A stretch of 59,266 nt of DNA, from NCBI GenBank assembly GCA_020832495.1, contig JAFIEP010000016.1:1-59266 (forward strand). The letters are read 5' to 3'. Positions within the stretch are counted from its first letter, which is position 1. Each line of letters opens with the position of its first letter. The position numbers and the translations under genes are program-made. This DNA comes from Acidimicrobiia bacterium. Its GTDB lineage: Bacteria; Actinomycetota; Acidimicrobiia; Acidimicrobiales; Acidimicrobilacustridaceae. Shown here piece after piece: positions 17,178 to 25,666 of this stretch. The notes under the pieces are model-generated. The model made no database searches and was not told where the DNA came from. It was given only the letters and a program-made list of their open reading frames with translations.

Positions 17178-17870
17178 GTGCTCGTGTGTTGCTGGTCGGT
17201 CAAGGGCGGAAGCGGTACCAGTGTGGTGGCTGCCGGGGCCGCGGTGGCCACCTCGCGGCGGCAGGCGTTCGATGTGCTCCTCGTGGACCTCGCCGGTGAC
17301 CAACCAGCGGTCCTGGGAGTGGCCGAGCCCGACGGACCCGGTGTGGCCGACTGGTTGGCCACGGCCGGGCCGTTGGCGCCCGATGCGCTGCGTCGGCTCG
17401 AGGTGCCACTCACCGAGCGGCTCAGCCTCTTGCCACGCGGTGCAGGTCCGCTCGACGGCCACCGAGCGGACCTGCTGACGTCGCTGCTGCTCGACGACCG
17501 GCGCACCGTGGTCGTCGATGCCGGTGTGCTCCCCTCACCTGCATGGCCACAGCAGTCGACCGGTGGCGCCGAAGGACGGGTGGCGGTGGCGGAGGGGATG
17601 GCCACCAGCGCGGCGATGTCGCTCCTCGTCACGCGCGCCTGCTACCTGAGCCTTCGGCGCGCCACCTCCTGCGCGGTGCGGCCCTCCGGTGTGGTGGTGC
17701 TCAGCGAGGGGTGGCGGGCGCTCGGACCCGATGACGTGACCGACGTGCTCGGCGTGCCGGTCGTGGGTGAGCTTCCCGTCGTGGGAGAGGTGGCGCGGTG
17801 CGTGGATGCCGGTCTCATGCTCAGCCGGCTGCCGCGGATCCTCGAGCGGGCGGTGTGCGGTGTCGGTTGA
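17178..17870 (+). CDS. TadZ/CpaE-like ParA-family pilus localisation protein
   Basis: 230 aa from GTG 17178 with GAGGGGAG upstream. The N-terminal loop CWSVKGGSGTSVVAAGAA matches the deviant Walker A of ParA/MinD proteins and keeps the signature Lys, but the usual GKT is GTS, so the second Lys is missing; this is common in TadZ and actinobacterial septum-site-like proteins. LLVDLAGDQ is the Walker A' strand and VVVDAG the Walker B. TadZ marks the cell site where the Tad pilus machine assembles. Its last 11 nt overlap the start of tadA, so the two are translationally coupled. Confidence 0.8.
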   Translation: MLVCCWSVKGGSGTSVVAAGAAVATSRRQAFDVLLVDLAGDQPAVLGVAEPDGPGVADWLATAGPLAPDALRRLEVPLTERLSLLPRGAGPLDGHRADLLTSLLLDDRRTVVVDAGVLPSPAWPQQSTGGAEGRVAVAEGMATSAAMSLLVTRACYLSLRRATSCAVRPSGVVVLSEGWRALGPDDVTDVLGVPVVGELPVVGEVARCVDAGLMLSRLPRILERAVCGVG

Positions 17871-19062
17871 CCGTGTGACGACAGCGGAGACCCACGCCAT
17901 CCGATCCACCGGCGGAGCAGATCGGGTGGCGCAGGTGGCGGCCGTGGTGCACCGCCGCGTGGTCGAAACCGCGGCTGGCGTCGGCGACGACCCACTGCCG
18001 GCCCCCTCCCGAGCAGCCGTGGTCGAGTTGGCCCGCCAGGTCGACCCGCTGCTGGCTCCGAGTGCGGTCACCGCGGTGGCCGACACGGTGCTGGCTCGTA
18101 CGACCGGCGTCGGACCGCTCCAGCCCTTCCTGGCTGACGAGGAGGTGGCCGAGGTGATGGTGAACGGGGACGGATCGGTGTGGCTGGAGCGCGGCGGTCG
18201 TCTCGAGCGCACGCCGTTGCGCCTCGAGACCGACGAGGTGATGGGCATCATCGAACGCGTCACGGCACCGCTGGGACGACGCGTCGATCGGCACCGCCCG
18301 ACAGTCGACGCTCGACTGCCGGACGGGTCTCGCGTCCACGCAGTGGTGCCGCCGGTAGCCGTCGACGGCCCGTCCCTCACCATTCGACGATTCCGGGTCC
18401 GGCGGGTCCGGCTCCGGTCGTTCTGCGACACGGAAGTGGCGACGCTGCTCGAACGCTTCGTGCGGCGACGGGCGAACATGGTGGTCAGCGGCGGTACCGG
18501 CGCGGGCAAGACCACGCTGCTCAACGCCCTGGCCGCCGTCATCGGGGAGGACGAGCGTGTGGTCACGGTGGAGGACACGGCTGAGCTACGTCTGCCCGGC
18601 GCCCACGTGGTGCGTCTCGAGGCCCGACCCGCCGGACCCGAAGGAGAGGACGGGATCCCACTCGGCGAGCTCGTTCGCACAGCACTGCGCATGCGGCCGG
18701 ACCGGATCGTGGTCGGTGAGACACGTGGGCCCGAGGCGCTCGCCGTACTGGCCGCCATGAACACGGGTCACGAGGGTTCGCTGTCCACCCTGCACGCCAA
18801 CAGCGCCCCCGACGCGCTCCGTCGCTTGGAGACGATGGTGTTGTCGGCCAGCTCCGGTTTGCCCCTCCCCGCCGTGCGGGAACACATCGCTGCGGCGGTG
18901 GACGTGATCGTGCAGGTGTCGCGTTCTGCCGGTCGACGCACCATCACCTCGGTGGAAGAAGTGGAGGATGTCGGCGAGGGCCGAGTGTCCACCCGGCCGC
19001 TGGTCCGTGGCGGCGAGGTGGTGGCCGACCCGATCCGGCCACGGTTGAGGAGGCCGTCGTGA
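17860..19062 (+). CDS. tadA: TadA/CpaF-type pilus assembly ATPase
   Basis: 400 aa from GTG 17860. This is a type II/IV secretion ATPase: an N-terminal domain with VMVNGDGSVWLERGGRL, Walker A SGGTGAGKTTLLNAL, the Asp box VTVEDTAELRLP, Walker B MRPDRIVVGETRG and His box MNTGHEGSLSTLHANS. As in CpaF it should hexamerise at the membrane and drive Flp pilus assembly, possibly also retraction, since no separate retraction ATPase is present. It overlaps tadZ by 11 nt and tadB by the GTGA overlap (19059-19062), so it is the second gene of a tightly coupled operon. Confidence 0.93.
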   Translation: MSVDRVTTAETHAIRSTGGADRVAQVAAVVHRRVVETAAGVGDDPLPAPSRAAVVELARQVDPLLAPSAVTAVADTVLARTTGVGPLQPFLADEEVAEVMVNGDGSVWLERGGRLERTPLRLETDEVMGIIERVTAPLGRRVDRHRPTVDARLPDGSRVHAVVPPVAVDGPSLTIRRFRVRRVRLRSFCDTEVATLLERFVRRRANMVVSGGTGAGKTTLLNALAAVIGEDERVVTVEDTAELRLPGAHVVRLEARPAGPEGEDGIPLGELVRTALRMRPDRIVVGETRGPEALAVLAAMNTGHEGSLSTLHANSAPDALRRLETMVLSASSGLPLPAVREHIAAAVDVIVQVSRSAGRRTITSVEEVEDVGEGRVSTRPLVRGGEVVADPIRPRLRRPS

Positions 19063-19865
19063 CGGTGGGCCACGTCGTGACCGTGGTCGTCGCGGTGAGT
19101 GTCCCCATGGCAGCGGTGACCGCATGCCGAGGCTGGGCTGTCGCACTGCGGGCTCGTCGTCGTGGGCGGGCACTCCCGTCTCCCGGCGGGCGCGTCGGCC
19201 CGGCGCCTCTCCCTCTGGTAGCTGTCGTGATCCGGGCGCGGTCCCGGATGCCGAGCGCCATCGGGCGATGCCGACTCCGGTCGAGGCAGAGCGAACGGCG
19301 GTCCTGGCTGCCGCCGAGCGTGGCCACCCGGCGACGTGAGCAGCAGGCCTTCGTGGCCGTGCTCGATGGCCTCGGTAGTGCGCTGCGCAGCGGCGCCGGG
19401 CCACAACAGGCAGTGCGTGAGGTCGCTCGCCGACCCGGGGTCGAACCGGCTGGTCTGGGGTCGGTGGTTGGGGCACTCGACCGTGGCGTACCGCTCGCCG
19501 AGGCGCTGGCACAGTGGAGCAGCGAGCGCCGCGCTGCTGAGCGGACCCTGGTGGCAGCAGCTCTCGGGACGGGCCTCAGTACCGGCGGGGCACTCGCTCG
19601 GGCTGCGGACCGCGCTGCGGCCACCGTCCGGGAGCGGATGGCGGTCGAACGCGAGGCTCGGGCCATGGCAGCACAGGCCACCACGAGTGCCATGGTGGTG
19701 GCCTGCGCACCCTTGGCCTTCGGTGTCCTGGTCGTCGTCGCCGACCCGTCGATGGCAGCCTTCCTGCTCGGGACGCCGGTGGGGTGGCTCTGTCTCACCG
19801 TTGGACTGGGGTTGGATGTGCTCGGGGCGCTGTGGATGACGGTGCTCGTCCGGAGGGTCTCGTGA
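19059..19865 (+). CDS. TadB-like inner membrane platform protein (T2SSF domain)
   Basis: 268 aa. It has an N-terminal TM (VTVVVAVSVPMAAVTACRG), a cytoplasmic T2SSF/GspF domain with the LGSALRSGAGPQQAVREVA and LDRGVPLAEALAQW motifs, and two C-terminal TM segments (MVVACAPLAFGVLVVVA and WLCLTVGLGLDVLGALWM). In the Tad system TadB and TadC form the membrane platform that couples TadA to pilin assembly. Its GTG start overlaps the tadA stop (GTGA), and its own stop overlaps the tadC GTG in the same way. Confidence 0.85.
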   Translation: MTVGHVVTVVVAVSVPMAAVTACRGWAVALRARRRGRALPSPGGRVGPAPLPLVAVVIRARSRMPSAIGRCRLRSRQSERRSWLPPSVATRRREQQAFVAVLDGLGSALRSGAGPQQAVREVARRPGVEPAGLGSVVGALDRGVPLAEALAQWSSERRAAERTLVAAALGTGLSTGGALARAADRAAATVRERMAVEREARAMAAQATTSAMVVACAPLAFGVLVVVADPSMAAFLLGTPVGWLCLTVGLGLDVLGALWMTVLVRRVS

Positions 19866-20755
19866 GCGCGGCCACTCGTAGCGAGCGGCCACCGGCCACC
19901 GTGGTCGCACCAGGGGCCGGCGGTGCCGCCTGGCGACGAGGAGGGCGCGCGATGGCGCGCCATCGGATCCGGGAGCTCACCGGTCGCCCGGACGTACCCG
20001 ATGGCCTGCCATGTCACGCTCGTCGAAGGAGCCGGCGACCCCTGCACGGGCGAGCCACCGGTCCGGTGCTGGCCAGACTCGGTCGCTGGTTGCGTCGAAG
20101 GGCGATTGCCTGGTTCCCCTCGCTCACGTCGCCGACGGTCGAGCACCCCGCAACGGGCGTGGAGGTCGATCGAGCCGACCGGCGCCTCGGCGCGATGGTG
20201 GTGGTGGTGCTCGTGGCCACCGTCGTCCAGCCCGTGGCGGGCGTGGGCCTGGGAACGGCGCTCGTCATCAGCGGCCGGTGGCGGCTGGCACGACGCCGAG
20301 CAGCGGTCGAACAGCAGGTGGTGGCCTGTGTGCCGGACACCATCGATCTCCTCCGCCTGGCGGCAGAAGTCGGGTCGACCGTGCGCATGGCTACCGAGGT
20401 GGTGGCGCTCCACGGCGACGGTCGGCTGGCCGAGGCCCTCGGCCACGCCGCCGCTCGTGCCGCACGCGGGGCACGCCTGGCCGACGAGCTCGAACGGGTG
20501 CGGGACCTCGGCCCAGCCGTCGGCCCCTTGGTCGACGCGCTCATCGCCGCCGAACGTCACGGGGCACCGCTGGTCGCCACCCTCGAGAACTTGGCCACCG
20601 ATGCCCGCCACGAACGCCGTCGACGGGCGGAGGAAGCAGCTCGGCGACTGCCCGTCGCCCTCATCTTCCCGCTGGTGCTGTGCATCCTGCCGGCGCTGGG
20701 GGTGCTCACCGTCGTGCCCCTGGCTGCAGCTGCACTCGACGGTCTCTCGTTCTGA
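19862..20755 (+). CDS. TadC-like inner membrane platform protein (T2SSF domain)
   Basis: 297 aa from GTG 19862, overlapping the tadB stop by 4 nt. The first 95 residues are basic and low in hydrophobicity. Then come a TM pair (MVVVVLVATVVQPVAGVGLGTALVI), a GspF-like domain (VPDTIDLLRLAAEVGSTVRMATEVVALHGDG, ALIAAERHGAPLVATLENLA) and C-terminal TMs (ALIFPLVLCILPALGVLTVVPL). It is the partner of TadB. The gene is followed by 93 nt carrying a hairpin before the pilin gene. Confidence 0.85.
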   Translation: MSAATRSERPPATVVAPGAGGAAWRRGGRAMARHRIRELTGRPDVPDGLPCHARRRSRRPLHGRATGPVLARLGRWLRRRAIAWFPSLTSPTVEHPATGVEVDRADRRLGAMVVVVLVATVVQPVAGVGLGTALVISGRWRLARRRAAVEQQVVACVPDTIDLLRLAAEVGSTVRMATEVVALHGDGRLAEALGHAAARAARGARLADELERVRDLGPAVGPLVDALIAAERHGAPLVATLENLATDARHERRRRAEEAARRLPVALIFPLVLCILPALGVLTVVPLAAAALDGLSF

Positions 20756-20818
20756 GCCGCCCTCCGGGCCGGTGCGGAACCAACCATCCCCGGGGGCGCC
20801 GTCGGCGACCACCACGCC

Positions 20819-20835
20819 GTGCGGGTGTCCCGCAC
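20819..20835 (+). terminator. Hairpin between tad machinery and pilin gene
   Basis: Perfect 7-bp stem GTGCGGG / CCCGCAC with a 3-nt loop, ending a few nt before the pilin ribosome binding site (GAGGAG). There is no T-run. It may be a processing or stability element that lets the pilin message accumulate above the machinery message. Confidence 0.45.
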
Positions 20836-20848
20836 ACGAGGAGGCAAC

Positions 20849-21103
20849 GTGCCATCGATCATCGTCATGCTCACCTACCGGACCCTCGCAGCGGCGACGT
20901 CGCTCGCCGGTCAGGCCCGTGCCCGGGCAGCCCGACGGGTGCCTGACCGGGCCGACCGCGGTCAGACCACCGCCGAGTACGCCCTCGTGCTCCTGGGGGC
21001 GGCCGCCGTGGCGCTGCTCCTGTTGGCCTGGGCGACCAGCACCAACCGGGTCAACGCGCTGTTCAACTTCGTGCTCGATCAGATTGCCGGTCGGGTCACC
21101 TGA
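20849..21103 (+). CDS. Flp pilin-like / DUF4244-type small membrane protein
   Basis: 84 aa from GTG 20849, chosen for GAGGAG 5 nt upstream. After a basic leader (RARAARRVPDRADRGQ) comes TTAEYALVLLGAAAVALLLLAWA: a class III-type prepilin site, with Gly before the hydrophobic helix and Glu at mature position about 5, as in Flp/TadE-type pilins. The mature part is only about 45 residues, like actinobacterial DUF4244 pilins that sit between tadC and tadE. A prepilin peptidase is required but none is visible here. The stop TGA shares its A with the ATG of tadE. Confidence 0.8.
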   Translation: MPSIIVMLTYRTLAAATSLAGQARARAARRVPDRADRGQTTAEYALVLLGAAAVALLLLAWATSTNRVNALFNFVLDQIAGRVT

Positions 21104-21552
21104 TGACCCACGGCGACGTCCTCCCGTCGGTCGGCAGCGGTGCCCGAGTGCGCCGCCGCCGGCCGACGTCCGGTCGGGTGGCTGCCACGACGGGCGACGG
21201 CGGGCAGTCCACGGTCGAGGTGGCCTTGCTGCTGCCGGTGGTGGTGCTGTTGGCATTGGCCATCGTGCAAGTCTCCGTCATCGCCCACCAACGCCTGGTG
21301 GTCACCCACGCCACACGCGAAGCAGCAAGGGTCGCTGCAGTGACGCCGGGTGGTCACGTGGACGCGACGTCGGTCGGCGAACGGCACCGCCTCGACCCTG
21401 CTCGCTTGTCCGTCGACACTTCGGGCCCCGACGGCGCAGGATTCGTGCTGGTCGACGTTCGCTATGTCATCGCCACGGACGTGCCGATGATCGGTGCCAT
21501 GTTGCCCGACGTGACCGTTCGGTCGACCTCGTCGATGATGGTCGAGTGGTGA
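21103..21552 (+). CDS. TadE-family pseudopilin
   Basis: 149 aa. An Arg-rich N-terminus is followed by GDGGQSTVEVALLLPVVVLLALAIVQVSVI, the TadE pattern of Gly, then a helix with Glu near position 5 and Pro in the middle. The rest is a beta-rich extracytoplasmic domain with THATREAARVAAV. Pseudopilins initiate or tune Flp pilus assembly. Its ATG overlaps the pilin stop (TGATG), so it is coupled to it. It is the last gene of the operon; a TadF-like second pseudopilin is not present. Confidence 0.85.
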   Translation: MTHGDVLPSVGSGARVRRRRPTSGRVAATTGDGGQSTVEVALLLPVVVLLALAIVQVSVIAHQRLVVTHATREAARVAAVTPGGHVDATSVGERHRLDPARLSVDTSGPDGAGFVLVDVRYVIATDVPMIGAMLPDVTVRSTSSMMVEW

Positions 21553-21582
21553 CCCACTGACCCACTGACCCACTGACCCACT
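21551..21582. repeat. Four tandem copies of an 8-bp unit
   Basis: GACCCACT is repeated four times without change, beginning within the tadE stop codon. It is the only perfect short tandem repeat array of this size that I noticed in the window. It lies between the convergent tadE and acetyltransferase genes. Confidence 0.9.
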
Positions 21583-21628
21583 GAGTCGGCGAATCGGCGT
21601 ACGTCGAGCACCGTGGCCCGAGGTCGCG

Positions 21629-22723
21629 TCAGCCAACAATGTCGAGAGGTCGACCGAGCACGATCACCCGATCGCGCCGAGCGGGGTCGTATCCCTCCCA
21701 TTTGGCCGCTGGTACGCGGTCGGCGTCGGCGGGGACGAATCCGCTTCGCTCGAACAACTCACGCGCTGCAGCCGACGTGGTGCAGGTGAACAGCCAGCGC
21801 ACACCGCGGTCGGTGGCTTCGGCCACCACGCGGTCGATGAGGGCGCTGGCCACACCCTGGCGGCTGAAACGGCTGATCGTCACCAGCGACACCAGTTCAC
21901 CCACCGGCTCGGGCGCGTAGCGTTCCGTCTCGAGGGCGACGATGCCGGCGAGGTGGCCGCTGCCGGTGATGGTGGCGCCGAAGCCGTCGAAGAGCACGGC
22001 GGCGAGCTCTTCGGGTCGGCGAGCACGGAGGTAGCCCTCGTGGACGCCGTCGTCGAGCAGGGCTTCCACCTCGGCCCACTGGTCGACGGCCAGCGGGGCC
22101 ACGTCGAGGTAGCGGTGACGAGACAGCAGCGTGCCGGCTCCCTCGTAGGTGAACAGCTCGTCGGCCACGCGGTCGATGTCGCAGAGGTTCACCGTGAGTG
22201 CGGCCTGCTCGACGATGTCGAGTGCCTGCTGCACGCGCCGCCGCACCGGCGGGGACAGGTCTGCTGGGAGGGTGCCGCTCGGGTGGAGGAAGGAGCCCAG
22301 CCCCGCGGTGGTCAGCCCGTCGTAGGCCAGCACCACCTTCGACGGTCGCAGTGCGGTGGCCAGATGGTCGGCCACGGCACACACCGCATCGGCACCGGTG
22401 GTCACCACCACGGCGTGGGCTGTGCGCAGCTGGGTCCACAGGTCGGTGAGCTGTTCCCGACGGAGCGGGCCGGCGCCGTCGAGGGGAAGGCGGGGCAGGC
22501 CGGGGAGCACGGCACGATCGTCGCTCGGAGGGGTGACCACGATGAGACGAACCTGGTCGATCAACAGTTCGGTGAGCACCGGCCGAGCTGGGCGGGGATC
22601 GCCGTCGAGGGCGATGAGGACGGTCCGACCCCGCAGCTCGCGCAGGTAGAACTGCTTCTCGGCCGCGCTCGCGCTCGCCGTTGCGGCATCGGGTGCACCG
22701 TCGGATGACGGCAGGGCGGTCAC
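21629..22723 (-). CDS. GNAT acetyltransferase with N-terminal amino-acid-kinase-like domain, possible N-acetylglutamate synthase
   Basis: 364 aa from GTG 22723. The first 200 residues contain RELRGRTVLIALDGDPRP, long hydrophobic strands and GLGSFLHPSGTLPADLSPP, resembling a degenerate amino-acid-kinase fold as in ArgA/ArgB-like proteins. The C-terminal 150 residues form a GNAT domain: LAGIVALETERYAPEPVGELVSLVTISRFSRQGVASALIDRVV with the acetyl-CoA loop R-x-x-G-x-A, then FERSGFVPAD. A bifunctional ArgA-type enzyme would make N-acetylglutamate, the first step to arginine. No other arg gene is near, so the assignment rests on architecture. It begins 10 nt after the helicase stop on the same strand and is probably co-transcribed. 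Confidence 0.65.
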   Translation of the reverse strand: MTALPSSDGAPDAATASASAAEKQFYLRELRGRTVLIALDGDPRPARPVLTELLIDQVRLIVVTPPSDDRAVLPGLPRLPLDGAGPLRREQLTDLWTQLRTAHAVVVTTGADAVCAVADHLATALRPSKVVLAYDGLTTAGLGSFLHPSGTLPADLSPPVRRRVQQALDIVEQAALTVNLCDIDRVADELFTYEGAGTLLSRHRYLDVAPLAVDQWAEVEALLDDGVHEGYLRARRPEELAAVLFDGFGATITGSGHLAGIVALETERYAPEPVGELVSLVTISRFSRQGVASALIDRVVAEATDRGVRWLFTCTTSAAARELFERSGFVPADADRVPAAKWEGYDPARRDRVIVLGRPLDIVG

Positions 22724-22733
22724 CGCGCTGCCC

Positions 22734-25088
22734 TCACGTGACCGTCCGCCCGGTCACCATGCGGAGCATGGCCAGCGCACCATCCTTGTCGAGGGGTTCG
22801 TTGTTGTTGCCGCACTTGGGGGACTGTACGCACGACGGACATCCTTCGGTGCAGCCACATGCCGCCACGAGATCGACGGTGGCGGCGAGCAGCGACCCGA
22901 GGCGGGCGTAGCCCAGCTCGGCGAGGCCGGCTCCTCCCGCGTAGGCGTCGTGGACCAGCACGGTCGCCCGACCTGTGTCCGGATGGAAGGCGGTGGAGAA
23001 GCCCCCGACGTCCCAGCGGTCGCAGATGGCGACCAGCGGCAGCATGCCGATGAGCGCGTGCTCGGCGGCGTGGAGCGCGCCGGGGAGCTGGGCGGCATCG
23101 ACACCGACAGCGTCGAGCAGGTCGTCGTCGACGGTCCACCAGAAGGCCCGGGTGCACAGCACCGACGGCGGCAGGTCGAGGGTGTGGTGGCCCAGGACCT
23201 CGCCGGTTCGGGTGGCGTGGCGTCGGTAGCCCACGACCTGGCTGCGCACCCGTACCGCGCCGAGTTGTCGGGTCACGCCGTGTCCGACCGCCTCGTCGTC
23301 GATGGCGGTGATGGTCACCTGTGTGTCGACGTCGGGGCGGGTGTACTCCCCGTCGTCGCATGGCTCGACGAGGGCCACCAGGTCATCGAGGTCGAGGTCC
23401 GCGACCCGCCAGGTGACCCCTTGGTGGAGGTAGACCGCACCGGGGTGCACCTGGCGCGGCGCCCGGTCGGCGTCGACGGTCCCGATGAGCTCGCCGCCCT
23501 CGGAAGTGATGCGCACCTCGTCGGAGGTGGCGGAACGGAGACTCACACCGTGTGAGGGGCGACCTCGGCCGGCCCACACCGCCGCCGGGCCGCTGTTGGG
23601 ACATCGACGGTGGGTGGGCACGACCCGGAGCTGGTCGTCGAGCACCAGCCGGCGGACGGTCTCGTCGAGCAGGCCGGGCCACCAACGCTCGTCGTCGGCG
23701 GTGAGCGGCAGCTCGTAGGCGGCGCAGGCCAGGTGGGTATCGGCCACCGCCGGGTTGCTGACGTTCACCACCGCCGGTTCGGGCGGACGTGTGAAGAGCT
23801 CGGTGGGGTGGGCCACCATCCACTGGTCGAGCTGATCCTCGCCCGCCACCAACACGGTCACCGACGGCGCCTCACCGCGACCGGCTCGTCCCGCCTGCTG
23901 CCACATGGAGGCCACGGTGCCCGGGAACCCGATCAGGACGGCGGCGTCGAGTCCTCCCACGTCGATGCCCAACTCGAGTGCCGACGTGGCCACCACCGCC
24001 CGCAGCTCGCCGCTGAAGAGCCGTTCCTCGATGGTGCGTCGTTCCTGGCGGAGATAGCCGGCTCGGTAGGCGGCCACATGGCGGGCGTGTCGTTCGGGCA
24101 GTCGGCGACGTAGGTCGGCGGCCACCACCTCGGTCAGTTTGCGACTGGGGCAGAACACGATGGTGCGGAATCCCGATGACACCAGCCGGGCGGCCATGGC
24201 CGCACCGTCGCTCGCCGGGCTGGCCGGAGGACCCTCGTCGAGCGCTGCTGCGGGGTTCCACACCACGAAGTGTCGTTCGGCTCGCGGCGACCCGTCGTCG
24301 GTCACCGGGTGGACGTCGAGACCACTCAGGTCCGACGCCAACCGAGCGGGTTCACCGAGCGTGCCCGACGTGAACACGAAGGTGGGATCGGCGCCGTAGT
24401 GGTGGCAGAGGCGCCGGAGCCGGCGGAGCACGTGGGCGGTGTGGCTGCCGAAGACGCCCCTCAGCACGTGCAGCTCGTCGACAACCACATGGCGGAGGCG
24501 GCGGAAGAACGTCGCCCAGCGTTCGTGTCCGGCCAAGAGCCCGTGGTGCAGCATCTCGGGGTTGGTGGCGAGCACCGTGGCGTTGGTGCGCGCCCAACTG
24601 CGCTGGGTGGCCTCGGTGTCGCCGTCGTAAGTGACGACGGTCAGTCCCGGCACGGCCCGCCCGGCCAGCGACCGTACCTGGTCCTGGGCCAGCGCCTTGG
24701 TGGGGAACACCAGCAGTGCCGTGGCCGGATCGGGCCCCGTGGCTGCCTCGAGCAGCGGCACCTGGTAGCACAGCGACTTGCCCGAACCGGTCGCCGTGGC
24801 GATGGCCACGGAGCGGCCCCGGCGTATGAGGTCGATGGCCTCGACCTGATGGCTCCACAGCGTCGGTGCGGGCAGGACGCTCGACACCGCAGCGGGGAGC
24901 GGTCGGTGGAGCTCGGCAGGCCGAGCCTCCGCCGAGGGGATCGTCGTGGTGTGGACACACCGGGGGTCGTCGACGATCGACGCCAGGAACGCTTCGTGCG
25001 GCTCCAGGAGGTTGTGGTGCGGTTCGGCCAGGGCCATGGGGTCGCTCTCGGACGGGCTCGTCGGCGCCGGCTCGGCCGACGAGGCCAT
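22734..25088 (-). CDS. DEAD/DEAH-box helicase with DUF1998-type C-terminus (MrfA-like)
   Basis: 784 aa from ATG 25088. Motifs in order: Q-like LWSHQVEAIDLI, Walker A ATATGSGKSL, FPTKALAQDQ, VVVDELHVLRGVFGSH (DE-x-H), FTSGTL, then the second RecA domain with TIVFCPSRK, VATSALELGIDVGG and QQAGRAGRG. The C-terminus has four Cys in CGCTEGCPSCVQSPKCG, the DUF1998 metal site. Family members (MrfA/YprA, Hrq1) act in repair of DNA damaged by mitomycin-type agents. The start is supported by TACACT 6 nt upstream (25100-25095), a leaderless arrangement; further upstream in-frame starts would run into the divergent STAS gene. Confidence 0.92.
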   Translation of the reverse strand: MASSAEPAPTSPSESDPMALAEPHHNLLEPHEAFLASIVDDPRCVHTTTIPSAEARPAELHRPLPAAVSSVLPAPTLWSHQVEAIDLIRRGRSVAIATATGSGKSLCYQVPLLEAATGPDPATALLVFPTKALAQDQVRSLAGRAVPGLTVVTYDGDTEATQRSWARTNATVLATNPEMLHHGLLAGHERWATFFRRLRHVVVDELHVLRGVFGSHTAHVLRRLRRLCHHYGADPTFVFTSGTLGEPARLASDLSGLDVHPVTDDGSPRAERHFVVWNPAAALDEGPPASPASDGAAMAARLVSSGFRTIVFCPSRKLTEVVAADLRRRLPERHARHVAAYRAGYLRQERRTIEERLFSGELRAVVATSALELGIDVGGLDAAVLIGFPGTVASMWQQAGRAGRGEAPSVTVLVAGEDQLDQWMVAHPTELFTRPPEPAVVNVSNPAVADTHLACAAYELPLTADDERWWPGLLDETVRRLVLDDQLRVVPTHRRCPNSGPAAVWAGRGRPSHGVSLRSATSDEVRITSEGGELIGTVDADRAPRQVHPGAVYLHQGVTWRVADLDLDDLVALVEPCDDGEYTRPDVDTQVTITAIDDEAVGHGVTRQLGAVRVRSQVVGYRRHATRTGEVLGHHTLDLPPSVLCTRAFWWTVDDDLLDAVGVDAAQLPGALHAAEHALIGMLPLVAICDRWDVGGFSTAFHPDTGRATVLVHDAYAGGAGLAELGYARLGSLLAATVDLVAACGCTEGCPSCVQSPKCGNNNEPLDKDGALAMLRMVTGRTVT

Positions 25089-25249
25089 CGAACCAGTGTA
25101 CGGCGCGGCTGGGGTCCCTCGGGCGCGTCGAGGGGTGGCGTCCCCGACGGTGTCAGGTGCGGTAGCCTCCGGCGCCGAAGGTGGACGCTCAGCAGCCACC
25201 ATGGAGTCCGGCGCGGCAACGCCGCATCGGGAACGCAGGGGCCGCCATC

Positions 25250-25630
25250 GTGCTCTTCGACCTGCAGGTGTTCGACAGCGACGAGTGGGTCGTGGTCGCG
25301 CCCGTCGGGGAGTTGGACCTGTCGAGCATCCCCCAGGTGCGCCAGCGCATCGTCCAGCTGGTGGCCGACGGCGAGCAGCGGGTGGTGTTGGATCTTGCCG
25401 GGGTCGACTTCGTCGACTCGGCTGGGATCGGCCTCGTGGTCATGGTGGCCAAGCGACTGGCGGCCCACGGAGGTGAGCTGCGCATTGCCGGGCCCACCCA
25501 GGGGGTGTGGTCGGTGTTCGAGCTGGTGGGGCTCGACCGGCTCTGGCCGGCCCACGAGTCGGTGGCCGATGCCATCGCCGGCCGTACGGCGACCACCATG
25601 GTGCCGGACGCGGAGCGGGCACCGCAGTGA
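25250..25630 (+). CDS. STAS-domain anti-sigma factor antagonist
   Basis: 126 aa from GTG 25250. It is a single STAS domain: VVAPVGELDLSSIPQVRQRI, then VVLDLAGVDFVDSAGIGLVVMVAKRL, where the first Ser of VDSAG is the usual phosphorylation site. In partner-switching systems the unphosphorylated form binds the anti-sigma kinase and frees the sigma factor. The kinase gene follows 36 nt downstream. GTG 25181 is an alternative start (149 aa), 12 nt after TAGCCT; I prefer 25250 because STAS proteins usually begin 10-15 residues before the GELDL strand. Confidence 0.85.
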   Translation: MLFDLQVFDSDEWVVVAPVGELDLSSIPQVRQRIVQLVADGEQRVVLDLAGVDFVDSAGIGLVVMVAKRLAAHGGELRIAGPTQGVWSVFELVGLDRLWPAHESVADAIAGRTATTMVPDAERAPQ

Positions 25631-25666
25631 TCGAAGTGGCGGGGTGGCGCAGCCGGGGTGGGCTCC

